From: Vulcanimicrobiota bacterium
Lineage (GTDB): Bacteria > Vulcanimicrobiota > Vulcanimicrobiia > Vulcanimicrobiales > Vulcanimicrobiaceae
Direction of reading: 5' to 3'
Length of the DNA: 6,382 bases
Assembly: GCA_030040695.1 (NCBI GenBank)
Contig: JASHTE010000173.1
Location: 1-6,382, forward strand
Part shown: positions 1 through 6,284 of the stretch, one piece after another
Numbering within the stretch: the first letter of the stretch is position 1
Layout of the letters: each line of letters begins with the position of its first letter
Notes under the pieces: generated by a model
Databases searched by the model: none
What the model was told of the DNA's origin: nothing
The model's input: only the letters and a program-made list of their open reading frames with translations
Translations under genes and position numbers: made by a program

Positions 1-135
1 TGTATTCGGTAACCTAGTAGTGCAGCCGATAGGATGGTGTAGCTGATCGGCAACGTGACGAGCGATACATGCGCGTGCCCGTCGCCTGGCCGGGCCGCGC
101 CAAGATAAGGCGCGGTCACCGACGAAGCCTCGTGC
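1..135. other. Intergenic or gene-edge stretch with no firm gene
   Basis: No gene can be supported here. On the + strand one frame is open from the window edge to a TGA at 44-46 and could be the last codons of an upstream gene. On the - strand a frame is open from an ATG at 137-135 to the window edge and includes a hydrophobic run. Both are too short to judge. The only clear structure is the GC-rich hairpin at 93-117. I found no convincing promoter hexamers for the gene starting at 136. Confidence 0.5.
93..117 (+). other. GC-rich hairpin upstream of the membrane sensor gene
   Basis: CCGCGCC at 95-101 pairs perfectly with GGCGCGG at 109-115 around the 7-nt loop AAGATAA. One G-U and one G-C pair extend the stem to 9 bp (93-117). 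It ends 18 nt before the ATG at 136. No T-tract follows, so it is not a canonical intrinsic terminator. It could be a 5' leader structure of the downstream mRNA, part of a terminator for an upstream gene, or chance in GC-rich DNA. Confidence 0.45.
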
Positions 136-1830
136 ATGCAACGCCGTGCGATTATCCTAGCCCTGGCCGGGCTTGGTGCTCCATTGGCGCTGCTCGTTAC
201 GATGCTCCCGATCACCTGGGGCTACGGCGGTTATCTCCAGGGTCTCAACGGGAGGCTTGGGTTCGTCGATCCGAACGGTCCGGCTTTTAGAGCCGGGTTA
301 CGTCGCGACGAGCGCAGCATTCCATCACGCGGAGCGGAAGCGGTCGTCGAAGACTCCGGTAACGTCGGAACCGTCGCGCACATCACCGTCCTCGACGCTT
401 CTGGGCACTCTCACGTCGTCAGTTTCGCGTTCGTTCCATTTTCCGGAACGCTGGCCGTTCAAGAGCAAATCCAAAAGCTTCTCTCTGCACTCACCGCGCT
501 CGGAGCGTTCATCGTTGCGATTCTCGTCGTACTGCGGGCACGAGACAAGGAGGCCGGAGAGCACGCTGCGACGGTACTCCTACTAGCCGGGCTGAGGTCT
601 TTTTGTGGCGGTGCCGCGCTCGTTTGTGGGAACGCATGGCTTGCGACGCTCTTCTACTGGATCGCACCGCTCTTCTTCTCCAGCGCAATCGTCTGGGCGG
701 CATTGAGGTTCCTAGCGGTCTATCCGCCGAATCCGAGCCGCCTGCGTTCACTGCTCGGCAAGGGTGCCGTGTTCGCTCTCGCCTGGGCGATCGTTCAAAG
801 CATCGGGTACGCGTACGATCTCTGGAACGGCACGTTCCTCAACTGGATTGAGGGCAACCAGGCTACGGCGATCGGAATCATACTGCTCGTCGCGTTGGTT
901 GTTGCGATCGTCGACGCGACGGTCTCCGCGCGCGGAGCTTACGCAACGCCGATGCGTTGGCTCGGCGGCATGTGGCTCATCGCAACGATCCTCTCCATAG
1001 TCGCCACGTCACCGACGCTCAGCGGCCACAACGGCGATCTCTTGAACGCCGTCGTCGTTTTCTGTCTCGCATTCGGCGTTGCGTACCCCGTGCTGCGACA
1101 CAGGCTCGTCGATCTCAACATTCTCGTCTCGCGCGCGACGGTCTTCGGCCTCGCGTCGGCAATCATCGTCGGGCTTTTCGTCGTGGCGGAGTGGATCATC
1201 GGAAGGATCTTCGAGCAGTCGATGGGTTTCTCGTCGCAGCGGCAAGGCTTTGCGGCCGAAGCACTTACGTTGCTCGTCGTGCTCATCCTGGGTGTCTCGG
1301 CGCGCTCCATTCACGGCTTCGTCGAAGATCGCATGACGAAGACGTTCTTCCGAAAGCGAATGCGGGGGCTCAGCGAGATCGAGCGCGTCGCACGCGAGGC
1401 GGACGCGGCGACCGATGCGCGCGCAATCATTGCCGTCGCCGTGACGACCGTGCAGCGCTGCCTCGAGCCGCTGGGAACAGCGCTCTACCTCCGTCAAGGC
1501 GATGTCTACGAGCGGGTAGACGCAGCCGGCAGCTTTGCATTTCCTGCACGCTATGGTTTTAACGAGGAGCCGGCACTGCGGTTGCGCCGCTGGCAGGAGC
1601 CGTTCGAGCTGAACGACGAGTCCGAAGATCACCATCATGTGCTCTTCGTCCCGATGACCTTACGTGGCGACGTTCTCGGTTTTCTCTGTTGCGGGCCGAA
1701 GCCGGATCGCACCGCCTATCTCGGTGACGAGATCGCGGCGCTCTCGTTGCTTGCGCATCACGTCGGCATCGCTTCGGCGCTGCTCGAGCGCAAGCAGCTG
1801 ATCGCATCCGTCGCTCTCGCGCCGACGTAG
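136..1830 (+). CDS. PDZ-like / multi-pass membrane / GAF sensor-like protein without an output domain
   Basis: This 564-residue protein probably senses a signal at the membrane; no ligand is known. Residues 7-26 form a signal anchor. Residues 38-102 form a short extracytoplasmic segment with PDZ-like character (LGFVDPNGPAFRAGLRRDE, then beta-rich sequence). About nine hydrophobic segments follow between 115 and 388. The YPVLRHRLVDLNILVSR stretch (318-333) resembles the end of the 7TM sensor region found in membrane kinases. After the last helix comes a basic linker (FFRKRMRG, 404-411), and residues about 413-552 look like a GAF domain with an HHH cluster at 499-501. The chain ends at residue 564, where related sensors usually continue into HisKA/HATPase or GGDEF; no DHp helix, ATP site or GGDEF motif is visible. 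ATG 136 is the only sensible start after the in-frame TAA at 106-108; its Shine-Dalgarno site is weak. The next gene starts 2 nt downstream, so the two are probably cotranscribed. Domain order is read from sequence; the function is inferred. Confidence 0.8.
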   Translation: MQRRAIILALAGLGAPLALLVTMLPITWGYGGYLQGLNGRLGFVDPNGPAFRAGLRRDERSIPSRGAEAVVEDSGNVGTVAHITVLDASGHSHVVSFAFVPFSGTLAVQEQIQKLLSALTALGAFIVAILVVLRARDKEAGEHAATVLLLAGLRSFCGGAALVCGNAWLATLFYWIAPLFFSSAIVWAALRFLAVYPPNPSRLRSLLGKGAVFALAWAIVQSIGYAYDLWNGTFLNWIEGNQATAIGIILLVALVVAIVDATVSARGAYATPMRWLGGMWLIATILSIVATSPTLSGHNGDLLNAVVVFCLAFGVAYPVLRHRLVDLNILVSRATVFGLASAIIVGLFVVAEWIIGRIFEQSMGFSSQRQGFAAEALTLLVVLILGVSARSIHGFVEDRMTKTFFRKRMRGLSEIERVAREADAATDARAIIAVAVTTVQRCLEPLGTALYLRQGDVYERVDAAGSFAFPARYGFNEEPALRLRRWQEPFELNDESEDHHHVLFVPMTLRGDVLGFLCCGPKPDRTAYLGDEIAALSLLAHHVGIASALLERKQLIASVALAPT

Positions 1831-1832
1831 AG

Positions 1833-3479
1833 ATGTCCGGCGTTTCCCGCCGACGTTTCCTCGACGGTGCCGCGCTGCTCGCCGCGCCCGCACTGTTGCC
1901 TGCACAGGTCCGCGGCGAGTGCATCTCGCCCTGGACGCAACCGCTCGAGCAGTACGACGCGGAGCGGTTCGGGCCGCTGCTTGCGGTGAGCGACGAAGGC
2001 GAGAACGCCAAAGTCATTGCGCGGGCCGCGTACGCATCGGCGAAAGCGCGCGCCTTGGACGCCCCGAGTGCGATGTCCCTCGGGCTCATGATCGACGGCG
2101 AGCGAATGGTGAGCGCGGGCGAAGGCCCAATCGGCCCCGATGAATACGCAAAAATCGTTGCCGCGGCCTTCGAGCGCACGCTCTGCTCCACCAACGTCGG
2201 TGTACGCACGAATGCGCGACTCGAACGTCCGTTACCGGAGTTCGCTATCGCCGACGCGGCCGGAGATGAATCGGCATGGCTGACGCAAGTATTCTCGGCG
2301 TTCGCCCCGTTCTTGAACACCCCCAATGGCGTTGCGCGGCCACTCACCGTGCGACTCATCGTGCAGCCTTCAGATGCTCCGGCAACGGTACAGCGGCTCG
2401 TCGCAAAGATTCAGTCGGGGCGTGCGCAAAGGAAACTTGGGCCGGCGCCGATTGATCGCCTAGCGCTGCTCTCGATTGCAAGCGGTGCGATCACGAGCGC
2501 CGCAGCCGTCGACGAGATCGAGCGCGTCTTCGCCATCGCCGCGCAGGCCGGTGTCGCCGAAGTTGCCGTCGACGGCGATCTCACGCCCGCCGCGCGCGAA
2601 AGCGGAAGCGTCGCTTCGCTGCTCAATATCATGGACGTAGATACGCTACGCGTTCTGTTCAGCGCGGCGCGGCGGGAAAGAGTGCGGCTCGTCTATCGCT
2701 ACGAGGTCGACACCGATTCCGCGGCGCGGACGACTTGGACCGGCCTGCACACGGCGCGCTCCTACGGATTGACGGCAGGCAAGTACGGCCTCGTCCCCCT
2801 GACGCTCGAAGAGCAGGAGCGCGTGGTCGCGCTCATCAGCCGCTGGACAGAAGGATGGACCACGGTCCCAGCGTTTTACGTCGACAGGCCGTTGGTTACT
2901 GCGGACGACGTCTTCGATGAGTCGCGCGTGGTTGAGGCCGCCAGATTGTGGATGAAGAGCGTGCGTGCATCCGGCGCGCGACTAGCGCTCTTTGACTGCC
3001 CCGACCCCATCGCCGCACGGCGTCTCGTCCGAGACGCACAACACCCGAACGGTGTGCTGACACTCGAACAGATCGCCGCTCTCAAGGAGCGCGCAAACGC
3101 GCTGGGCCTCAAGGTGTTGTGGTCTGGTGGGTTGACACCACGGCTAGCGTACGCACTGGGCGCGCAGCGCGTCTTCGGAATCTTCTGCACTGGGGCTGCA
3201 TCGCGGAAGATTGCCGTAAACGGCAGCTTTGTGGACGATCCGGACCTCGCTAGCGAAATTGCACCGACTGAACTCGGCGTGCGCCGCGTGCACGCCGCGC
3301 TGCAGGCCGGATTCCTGAGCGCGGTGCTCGTCGTGCCAAACGCGGCGCTCGCGCAGCGGATCGCTACTCGGGCAAAAGACTTGTTCGCGGCAATCGACTC
3401 GAACGGCGGTGTCGAGCAGAGGCTGGCGGCACTGGATGATGCGTTGCTTCGCGGCTGGACCACACATTGGGCGCGTTGA
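1833..3479 (+). CDS. Tat-exported protein of unknown function, TIM-barrel-like C-terminal half
   Basis: I do not recognise this 548-residue protein as a named family. Its N-terminus is a good twin-arginine signal: SRRRFL at residues 5-10, then a short hydrophobic stretch of Ala and Leu (13-23) ending near AQVRGE (24-29). It should therefore fold in the cytoplasm and be exported. There is no lipobox. From about residue 82 onward, alternating beta strands and helices can be read. The C-terminal part has strand ARLALFDC (382-389), a helix, KVLWSGGLTP (427-436), a helix, and VFGIFCTGAAS (447-457). This GG(L)T...GTGA-like layout resembles the last two strands of phosphate-binding TIM barrels, such as the ribulose-phosphate binding superfamily or MfnB-type enzymes. 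That is inference from pattern, and phosphate-binding barrels are rarely exported. The ATG lies 2 nt after the stop of the membrane GAF gene with only a weak ribosome site (TAGAG), so translation is probably coupled. The gene ends 3 nt from the convergent lyase-family gene. Confidence 0.75.
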   Translation: MSGVSRRRFLDGAALLAAPALLPAQVRGECISPWTQPLEQYDAERFGPLLAVSDEGENAKVIARAAYASAKARALDAPSAMSLGLMIDGERMVSAGEGPIGPDEYAKIVAAAFERTLCSTNVGVRTNARLERPLPEFAIADAAGDESAWLTQVFSAFAPFLNTPNGVARPLTVRLIVQPSDAPATVQRLVAKIQSGRAQRKLGPAPIDRLALLSIASGAITSAAAVDEIERVFAIAAQAGVAEVAVDGDLTPAARESGSVASLLNIMDVDTLRVLFSAARRERVRLVYRYEVDTDSAARTTWTGLHTARSYGLTAGKYGLVPLTLEEQERVVALISRWTEGWTTVPAFYVDRPLVTADDVFDESRVVEAARLWMKSVRASGARLALFDCPDPIAARRLVRDAQHPNGVLTLEQIAALKERANALGLKVLWSGGLTPRLAYALGAQRVFGIFCTGAASRKIAVNGSFVDDPDLASEIAPTELGVRRVHAALQAGFLSAVLVVPNAALAQRIATRAKDLFAAIDSNGGVEQRLAALDDALLRGWTTHWAR

Positions 3480-3482
3480 GCG

Positions 3483-4304
3483 CTACCGCGGTAACAGGTC
3501 TGCGATCTCCTTGCCGGGCATTGCGCTGCGTACGGTCGACGGATCGCCCTCGTAGATCACGTGCGCCGCGTCAGCCAGTGCAGTCATCGCGACGCGGTAG
3601 AGCGCACCGCCAATGCTGATCCGCCTTACACCCGCCGCAGACAACTCTGCGAGCGACGCGGTCGTATCGCTTGGGCCGATCAAGACATTCACCGGCTTGG
3701 GCGAGACAGACCGAACGACGGCGCGGACGGCATCCATCGACGGCAATCCAGGGGCGTAGAGCACATCGGCTCCGGCCTCCGCAAACGCGACGAGCCTGCG
3801 AATCGTATCGTCGAGATCCTCGCGTCCGTTCAGGAAGTTGTCCGTGCGTCCGGTGAGCACGATCTTGCCTTTCGCGGCGATCGCTGCAGCGCGTACCCGC
3901 TCTACCGCACGATCGAACGCATGAATCGGCTCCGAGGGATCCGCAGTCGTGTCCTCGATGCCGACGCCCGCGAGCCCGGCATCGATTGCCGCGCAAACCG
4001 TCGCGGCGCAGTCGTCAGGCGCCGGCCCGTACCCGTCCTCTAAATCGCCGTTCACGGGAAGCCCTGTGACTCGCGAGAGCAGCGTCGCATTCGAGACCGC
4101 CTCGTCGCGCGTCACCGCGTGGCGACCGTCCTGACGCCCTAACGAGAATGCAAATCCGAGTGACGTGCTACCGAGCGCGAGAAATCCCGCGCGCTTCAGT
4201 AAAACGGCCGAACCACCGTCCCACGCATTCGGCATGACGAACGCCGACGGGCCTTCGTGCAACGCTCGAAACCGTTCGTACCGATCATTTGCGTAGAACG
4301 ACAT
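3483..4304 (-). CDS. Isocitrate lyase/PEP mutase superfamily protein
   Basis: This 273-residue protein belongs to the ICL/PEP mutase superfamily, TIM-barrel enzymes that use Mg2+ to cleave or form C-C or C-P bonds next to an alpha-keto acid. Visible motifs are MPNAWDGGSA (24-33), GLPVNGDLEDGYG (81-93, with the metal-site acids D87, E89 and D90), GVGIEDT (113-119), TGRTDNFL (151-158) and DVLYAPGL (180-187). The KKCGH catalytic motif of true isocitrate lyase is absent, and the length is that of the small subfamily often annotated only by superfamily name. Lyase, hydrolase and decarboxylase activities are all possible. I chose ATG 4304 because GAGGAA sits 7 nt upstream and the family's conserved N-terminus begins soon after. 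A longer in-frame start at 4415 would add 37 uncharacteristic residues inside the preceding gene. It is the last gene of the four-gene operon and overlaps the reductase gene by 20 nt. Its stop faces the Tat-protein gene with 3 nt between. Confidence 0.88.
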   Translation of the reverse strand: MSFYANDRYERFRALHEGPSAFVMPNAWDGGSAVLLKRAGFLALGSTSLGFAFSLGRQDGRHAVTRDEAVSNATLLSRVTGLPVNGDLEDGYGPAPDDCAATVCAAIDAGLAGVGIEDTTADPSEPIHAFDRAVERVRAAAIAAKGKIVLTGRTDNFLNGREDLDDTIRRLVAFAEAGADVLYAPGLPSMDAVRAVVRSVSPKPVNVLIGPSDTTASLAELSAAGVRRISIGGALYRVAMTALADAAHVIYEGDPSTVRSAMPGKEIADLLPR

Positions 4305-4926
4305 GGAAAGCTTCCTCGCCTGCAGTTGCTTCTGTGACCCTAAATCCAAGTTTTGGCAGGTCGATACCTGCGAAGAGATGCTCTCCCCCACCGAGTACGA
4401 CGGGTGCAAATGCAAGATGGGCTTCGTCGATCGCGCCTGCGGCTAAGTATTCCCGAACCGTGGCGACGCCGCCGCCGATTCGAACATCTCTTCCTCGAGC
4501 GGCCTCTTTGGCTCGTTCGAGTGCCGCCTGCGCGCCGTCGGTCACGAAGTAGAATGTCGTCCCGCCGCTCATCACGAGCGGCGGACGCGCATAGTGCGTG
4601 AGGACGAAAACCGGGACGTGAAAGGGCGGCTCCTCGCCCCACCAACCCTTCCACAAATCATCCGGCCATGGTCCACGGATAGGGCCGAACATATTGCGAC
4701 CCATGACCCAAGCGCCGACGTCCTTGAAGGACCGGTCCGCGAAAGCGCTGTCGATGCCTTCCCGCCCTCCCGAACGGCCGTGGGCGTTGTTGAACGCTCC
4801 TGTTTCGAAGAGCCAGCCGAGGAGCTCTTGTCCGCGAATGCCGAGCGGATTGTCGAGATCCTGCCCTGGGCCCGCTCCAAAACCATCCAGAGAAACTGAG
4901 AACGCAAAGACCTTTGCGTTGCTCAC
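4285..4926 (-). CDS. Dihydrofolate reductase / RibD C-terminal domain family protein
   Basis: A 213-residue protein of the DHFR/RibD-C fold, expected to be a cytosolic NADPH-dependent reductase; the substrate is unknown. Typical features are the first strand FSVSLDGF (9-16), VMGRNMFGP (74-82), PVFVLTHYARPPL (105-117) followed by SGGTTFYFVTDG (120-131), the nucleotide-site segment RIGGGVATVREYL (149-161), and DEAHLAFAPVVLGGGEHLF (167-185). This family is often found next to ArsR and SRPBCC genes in soil bacteria and rarely supplies true folate reduction. The start is GTG at 4926-4924, whose last two bases overlap the upstream TGA as GTGA. No in-frame ATG exists before residue 75, and there is no clear Shine-Dalgarno, so translation probably depends on termination of the SRPBCC gene. 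An in-frame ATG at 5127 lies deep inside the upstream gene and gives an implausible Arg-rich leader. The 3' end overlaps the lyase-family gene by 20 nt. Confidence 0.88.
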   Translation of the reverse strand: MSNAKVFAFSVSLDGFGAGPGQDLDNPLGIRGQELLGWLFETGAFNNAHGRSGGREGIDSAFADRSFKDVGAWVMGRNMFGPIRGPWPDDLWKGWWGEEPPFHVPVFVLTHYARPPLVMSGGTTFYFVTDGAQAALERAKEAARGRDVRIGGGVATVREYLAAGAIDEAHLAFAPVVLGGGEHLFAGIDLPKLGFRVTEATAGEEAFHVVLRK

Positions 4927-5849
4927 GTTGACCGTGTTTGACTCGACAGCAGCGATTCGAGACGCTCGTACACTTGCAGGCCGCCGCCGATCGCGCCGTG
5001 CTTCATCCACTCGTTGCGTGCCGCGACGGACGGAAGCGTCGTCGTGCTCGTGAGGCGCGTGCGGCCGCTCCCGAGGTCTTCGAAGGTCGTGGTGACCTCG
5101 GCGACGAGATCGGGCTCGCCGCCCCAAACAAAGGTCGAAAGGATGCGCTCGGGCGGCACAACTTCCTTATATTCACCGCTGAACCGATGGCGCGTGTCAC
5201 CGGATCGCTGGATGACACACCACGTCCCGCCCGCTCGGGGCTCGAGCTCGACCGACTCGTTGGAGAGGTGGTACGGCGCCCACCATTGCTGCATCATCTC
5301 CGGGTCGATGTGCGCTTTGAAGACAAGTTCGCGCGGGGCCTCAAACTCGCGCACCATGACGATCGTCGGGATGTCGTCGCGGACGTTCATGAGCCGATCG
5401 CCCGCGCCGGCCGCAAGGCGCGCTAACGTTTGCGTGAGACCCTGCGACGCGCCGACCTCGCGCTCGACTCTCTCCCGCAGCTCGGCGGAGTCGAAGGTCA
5501 TTCGCACGGAGAGCAGCGTCTTGGACCCTTGGTCCGTGAAGTGCACGTCCGTCCGAAAGGGCGGCGGCGTGACATGGCGGTACGACAGCGCGTTTGGCTC
5601 GTCGACAACGAGATACTCGATATCGTTGTCGTAATCCGTACCATCCGGGCCGTGCATGACGAAGCGCCATCGACCGCCCGGGCGCACGTCCATCTCGTGA
5701 ATCGTCGTGCTGAAGCCCTTCGGGCCCCACCACCACTCGATGCGATCCGGATCCGTCCACATCCGGTAGACGAGAGCGCGCGGCGCCTCGAACGAGCGCT
5801 GCATCCAGATTTCGTTGGGCGCCGCCGGGCGCACGTGCTGGTCGATCAT
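4923..5849 (-). CDS. Tandem SRPBCC (AHSA1/START-like) two-domain protein
   Basis: This 308-residue protein carries two complete AHSA1-type SRPBCC domains; single-domain members are usually about 140-170 residues. Domain 1 spans about 14-147 and domain 2 about 160-302, joined by a short linker near GAGDRLMNVRDD (148-159). Both begin with the same signature: RSFEAPRALVYRMWTDP (18-34) and REFEAPRELVFKAHIDP (167-183), each followed by WW and Pro (WWWGP 39-43, WWAP 189-192). Both have a GG(R/T)W strand and a C-terminal helix ending in a R-L motif. The fold is a helix-grip cavity that binds small hydrophobic ligands; the ligand here is unknown. The start at ATG 5849 is supported by AAGGAAG about 5 nt upstream and by the ATGA overlap with the repressor stop. 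An earlier ATG at 5984 gives an unrelated Arg-rich extension. No ribosome site precedes Met154, where a separate second protein would start, so the fusion looks genuine. It lies between the repressor and the DHFR-like gene, overlapping each by 4 nt. Confidence 0.92.
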   Translation of the reverse strand: MIDQHVRPAAPNEIWMQRSFEAPRALVYRMWTDPDRIEWWWGPKGFSTTIHEMDVRPGGRWRFVMHGPDGTDYDNDIEYLVVDEPNALSYRHVTPPPFRTDVHFTDQGSKTLLSVRMTFDSAELRERVEREVGASQGLTQTLARLAAGAGDRLMNVRDDIPTIVMVREFEAPRELVFKAHIDPEMMQQWWAPYHLSNESVELEPRAGGTWCVIQRSGDTRHRFSGEYKEVVPPERILSTFVWGGEPDLVAEVTTTFEDLGSGRTRLTSTTTLPSVAARNEWMKHGAIGGGLQVYERLESLLSSQTRST

Positions 5850-6178
5850 GACTCTTCCTTTGCTTGTAACTTTTGCAGGTAGTCGTCGAGACGATCGAAG
5901 CTCGCATCGAGGAAGCGCCGGTAATGCTCGAGCCAATCCGCCACCTCGAGCAGTGGCTTCGCCTCGAGACGGCACGGGCGCCATTGTGCCAGACGCCCCC
6001 GCGAGATGAGTCCGGCGCGCTCGAGTACTTTGAGGTGCTTGCTTACCGCAGGCAGGGTCAGCTCGAAGGGCTCCGCCAGATCGGTAACCGTCGCCTCGCC
6101 GGAGGCCAGCCGTGCAAGAATCGCACGGCGCGTCGGGTCGGCGAGGGCAGAGAAGGTCGAGTTGAGGCGTCTATCCAT
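5846..6178 (-). CDS. ArsR/SmtB-family winged-helix repressor
   Basis: A 110-residue helix-turn-helix repressor of the ArsR subgroup usually paired with SRPBCC genes. It contains ALADPTRRAILARLASGE (11-28), the second helix region TVTDLAEPF (30-38), the recognition helix with LPAVSKHLKVLERAGLI (42-58), then a wing and the C-terminal helix ADWLEHYRRF (80-89). The ELCVCDL metal site of true arsenic or cadmium sensors is absent and the only cysteine is Cys69, so metal sensing is unlikely. The first gene of the operon, it probably represses its own promoter through the TTAAC repeats just upstream. I prefer ATG 6178 because it puts family-typical MDRRLNSTF at the N-terminus and leaves a leader of about 28 nt from the predicted transcription start. 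ATG 6199 (7 more residues) is possible but would leave only about 7 nt. Neither has a clear Shine-Dalgarno. The stop overlaps the SRPBCC start as ATGA. Confidence 0.93.
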   Translation of the reverse strand: MDRRLNSTFSALADPTRRAILARLASGEATVTDLAEPFELTLPAVSKHLKVLERAGLISRGRLAQWRPCRLEAKPLLEVADWLEHYRRFLDASFDRLDDYLQKLQAKEES

Positions 6179-6220
6179 GGTATTTAACCGATCAGTCATT
6201 TAACTTAACGGAAAAATACC
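6179..6220. promoter_or_regulatory. Probable ArsR operator: GTTAAAT repeats and flanking inverted repeat
   Basis: The - strand carries two copies of GTTAAAT (6188-6182 and 6204-6198), 16 bp apart, plus CCGTTAA at 6211-6205. The block is bracketed by an inverted repeat, GGTATTT (6179-6185) and AAATACC (6214-6220). These elements cover the predicted -10 and transcription start, where a bound repressor would block RNA polymerase. AT-rich repeats in this position fit autoregulation by the ArsR-type protein. Which repeat pair is bound cannot be told from sequence alone. Confidence 0.5.
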
Positions 6221-6241
6221 ACAGAACGGAGGGCCTGTCAA
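6213..6241 (-). promoter_or_regulatory. Sigma70-type promoter of the arsR-SRPBCC-DHFR-lyase operon
   Basis: Reading the - strand, a perfect -35 TTGACA (6241-6236) is followed by a 17-bp spacer and a -10 TATTTT (6218-6213, 4 of 6 to consensus). TGG directly before the -10 fits an extended -10 element. Transcription would start near 6206. The surrounding AT-rich patch stands out from the GC-rich genes. Confidence 0.7.
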
Positions 6242-6284
6242 GATCGGAGGCGGTCTAGGTTTCGAGGCGTAACTGCGCGCTGGC

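Noticed and set aside
33..110. tRNA-like start (GGTGTAGCTGATCGGCA) near the left edge
   Set aside because: It resembles a D-arm, but no acceptor stem pairs, and no anticodon arm or TTC-type T-arm follows at the right spacing.
1009..1638. Long - strand open frame opposite the sensor gene
   Set aside because: It is rich in Arg, Asp and Glu, has no recognisable domain, and lies opposite a gene with clear membrane and GAF features; this is typical of a shadow frame in GC-rich DNA.
1559..2359. Long - strand open frame spanning the sensor and Tat-protein gene junction
   Set aside because: Low-complexity Ser/Arg/Ala composition with no family motif, opposite a well supported Tat-signal gene.
3484..3493. 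Perfect palindrome TACCGCGGTA at the end of the lyase-family gene, as a terminator
   Set aside because: It has no loop and no T-tract on either strand, and it overlaps coding sequence; it is too short to act as an intrinsic terminator.
4305..4415. Longer N-terminus for the ICL/PEPM-family protein from ATG 4415
   Set aside because: The extra 37 residues do not resemble the family, would overlap the reductase gene by 131 nt, and the internal ATG at 4304 has a good ribosome site.
5014..5634. + strand open frame opposite the SRPBCC gene
   Set aside because: Ser/Arg-rich with no domain signature; the opposite strand encodes two clear SRPBCC domains.
5850..5984. Longer N-terminus for the double SRPBCC protein from ATG 5984
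   Set aside because: The extension is Arg/Ala-rich antisense-like sequence inside the repressor gene, while ATG 5849 has a Shine-Dalgarno and an ATGA junction.
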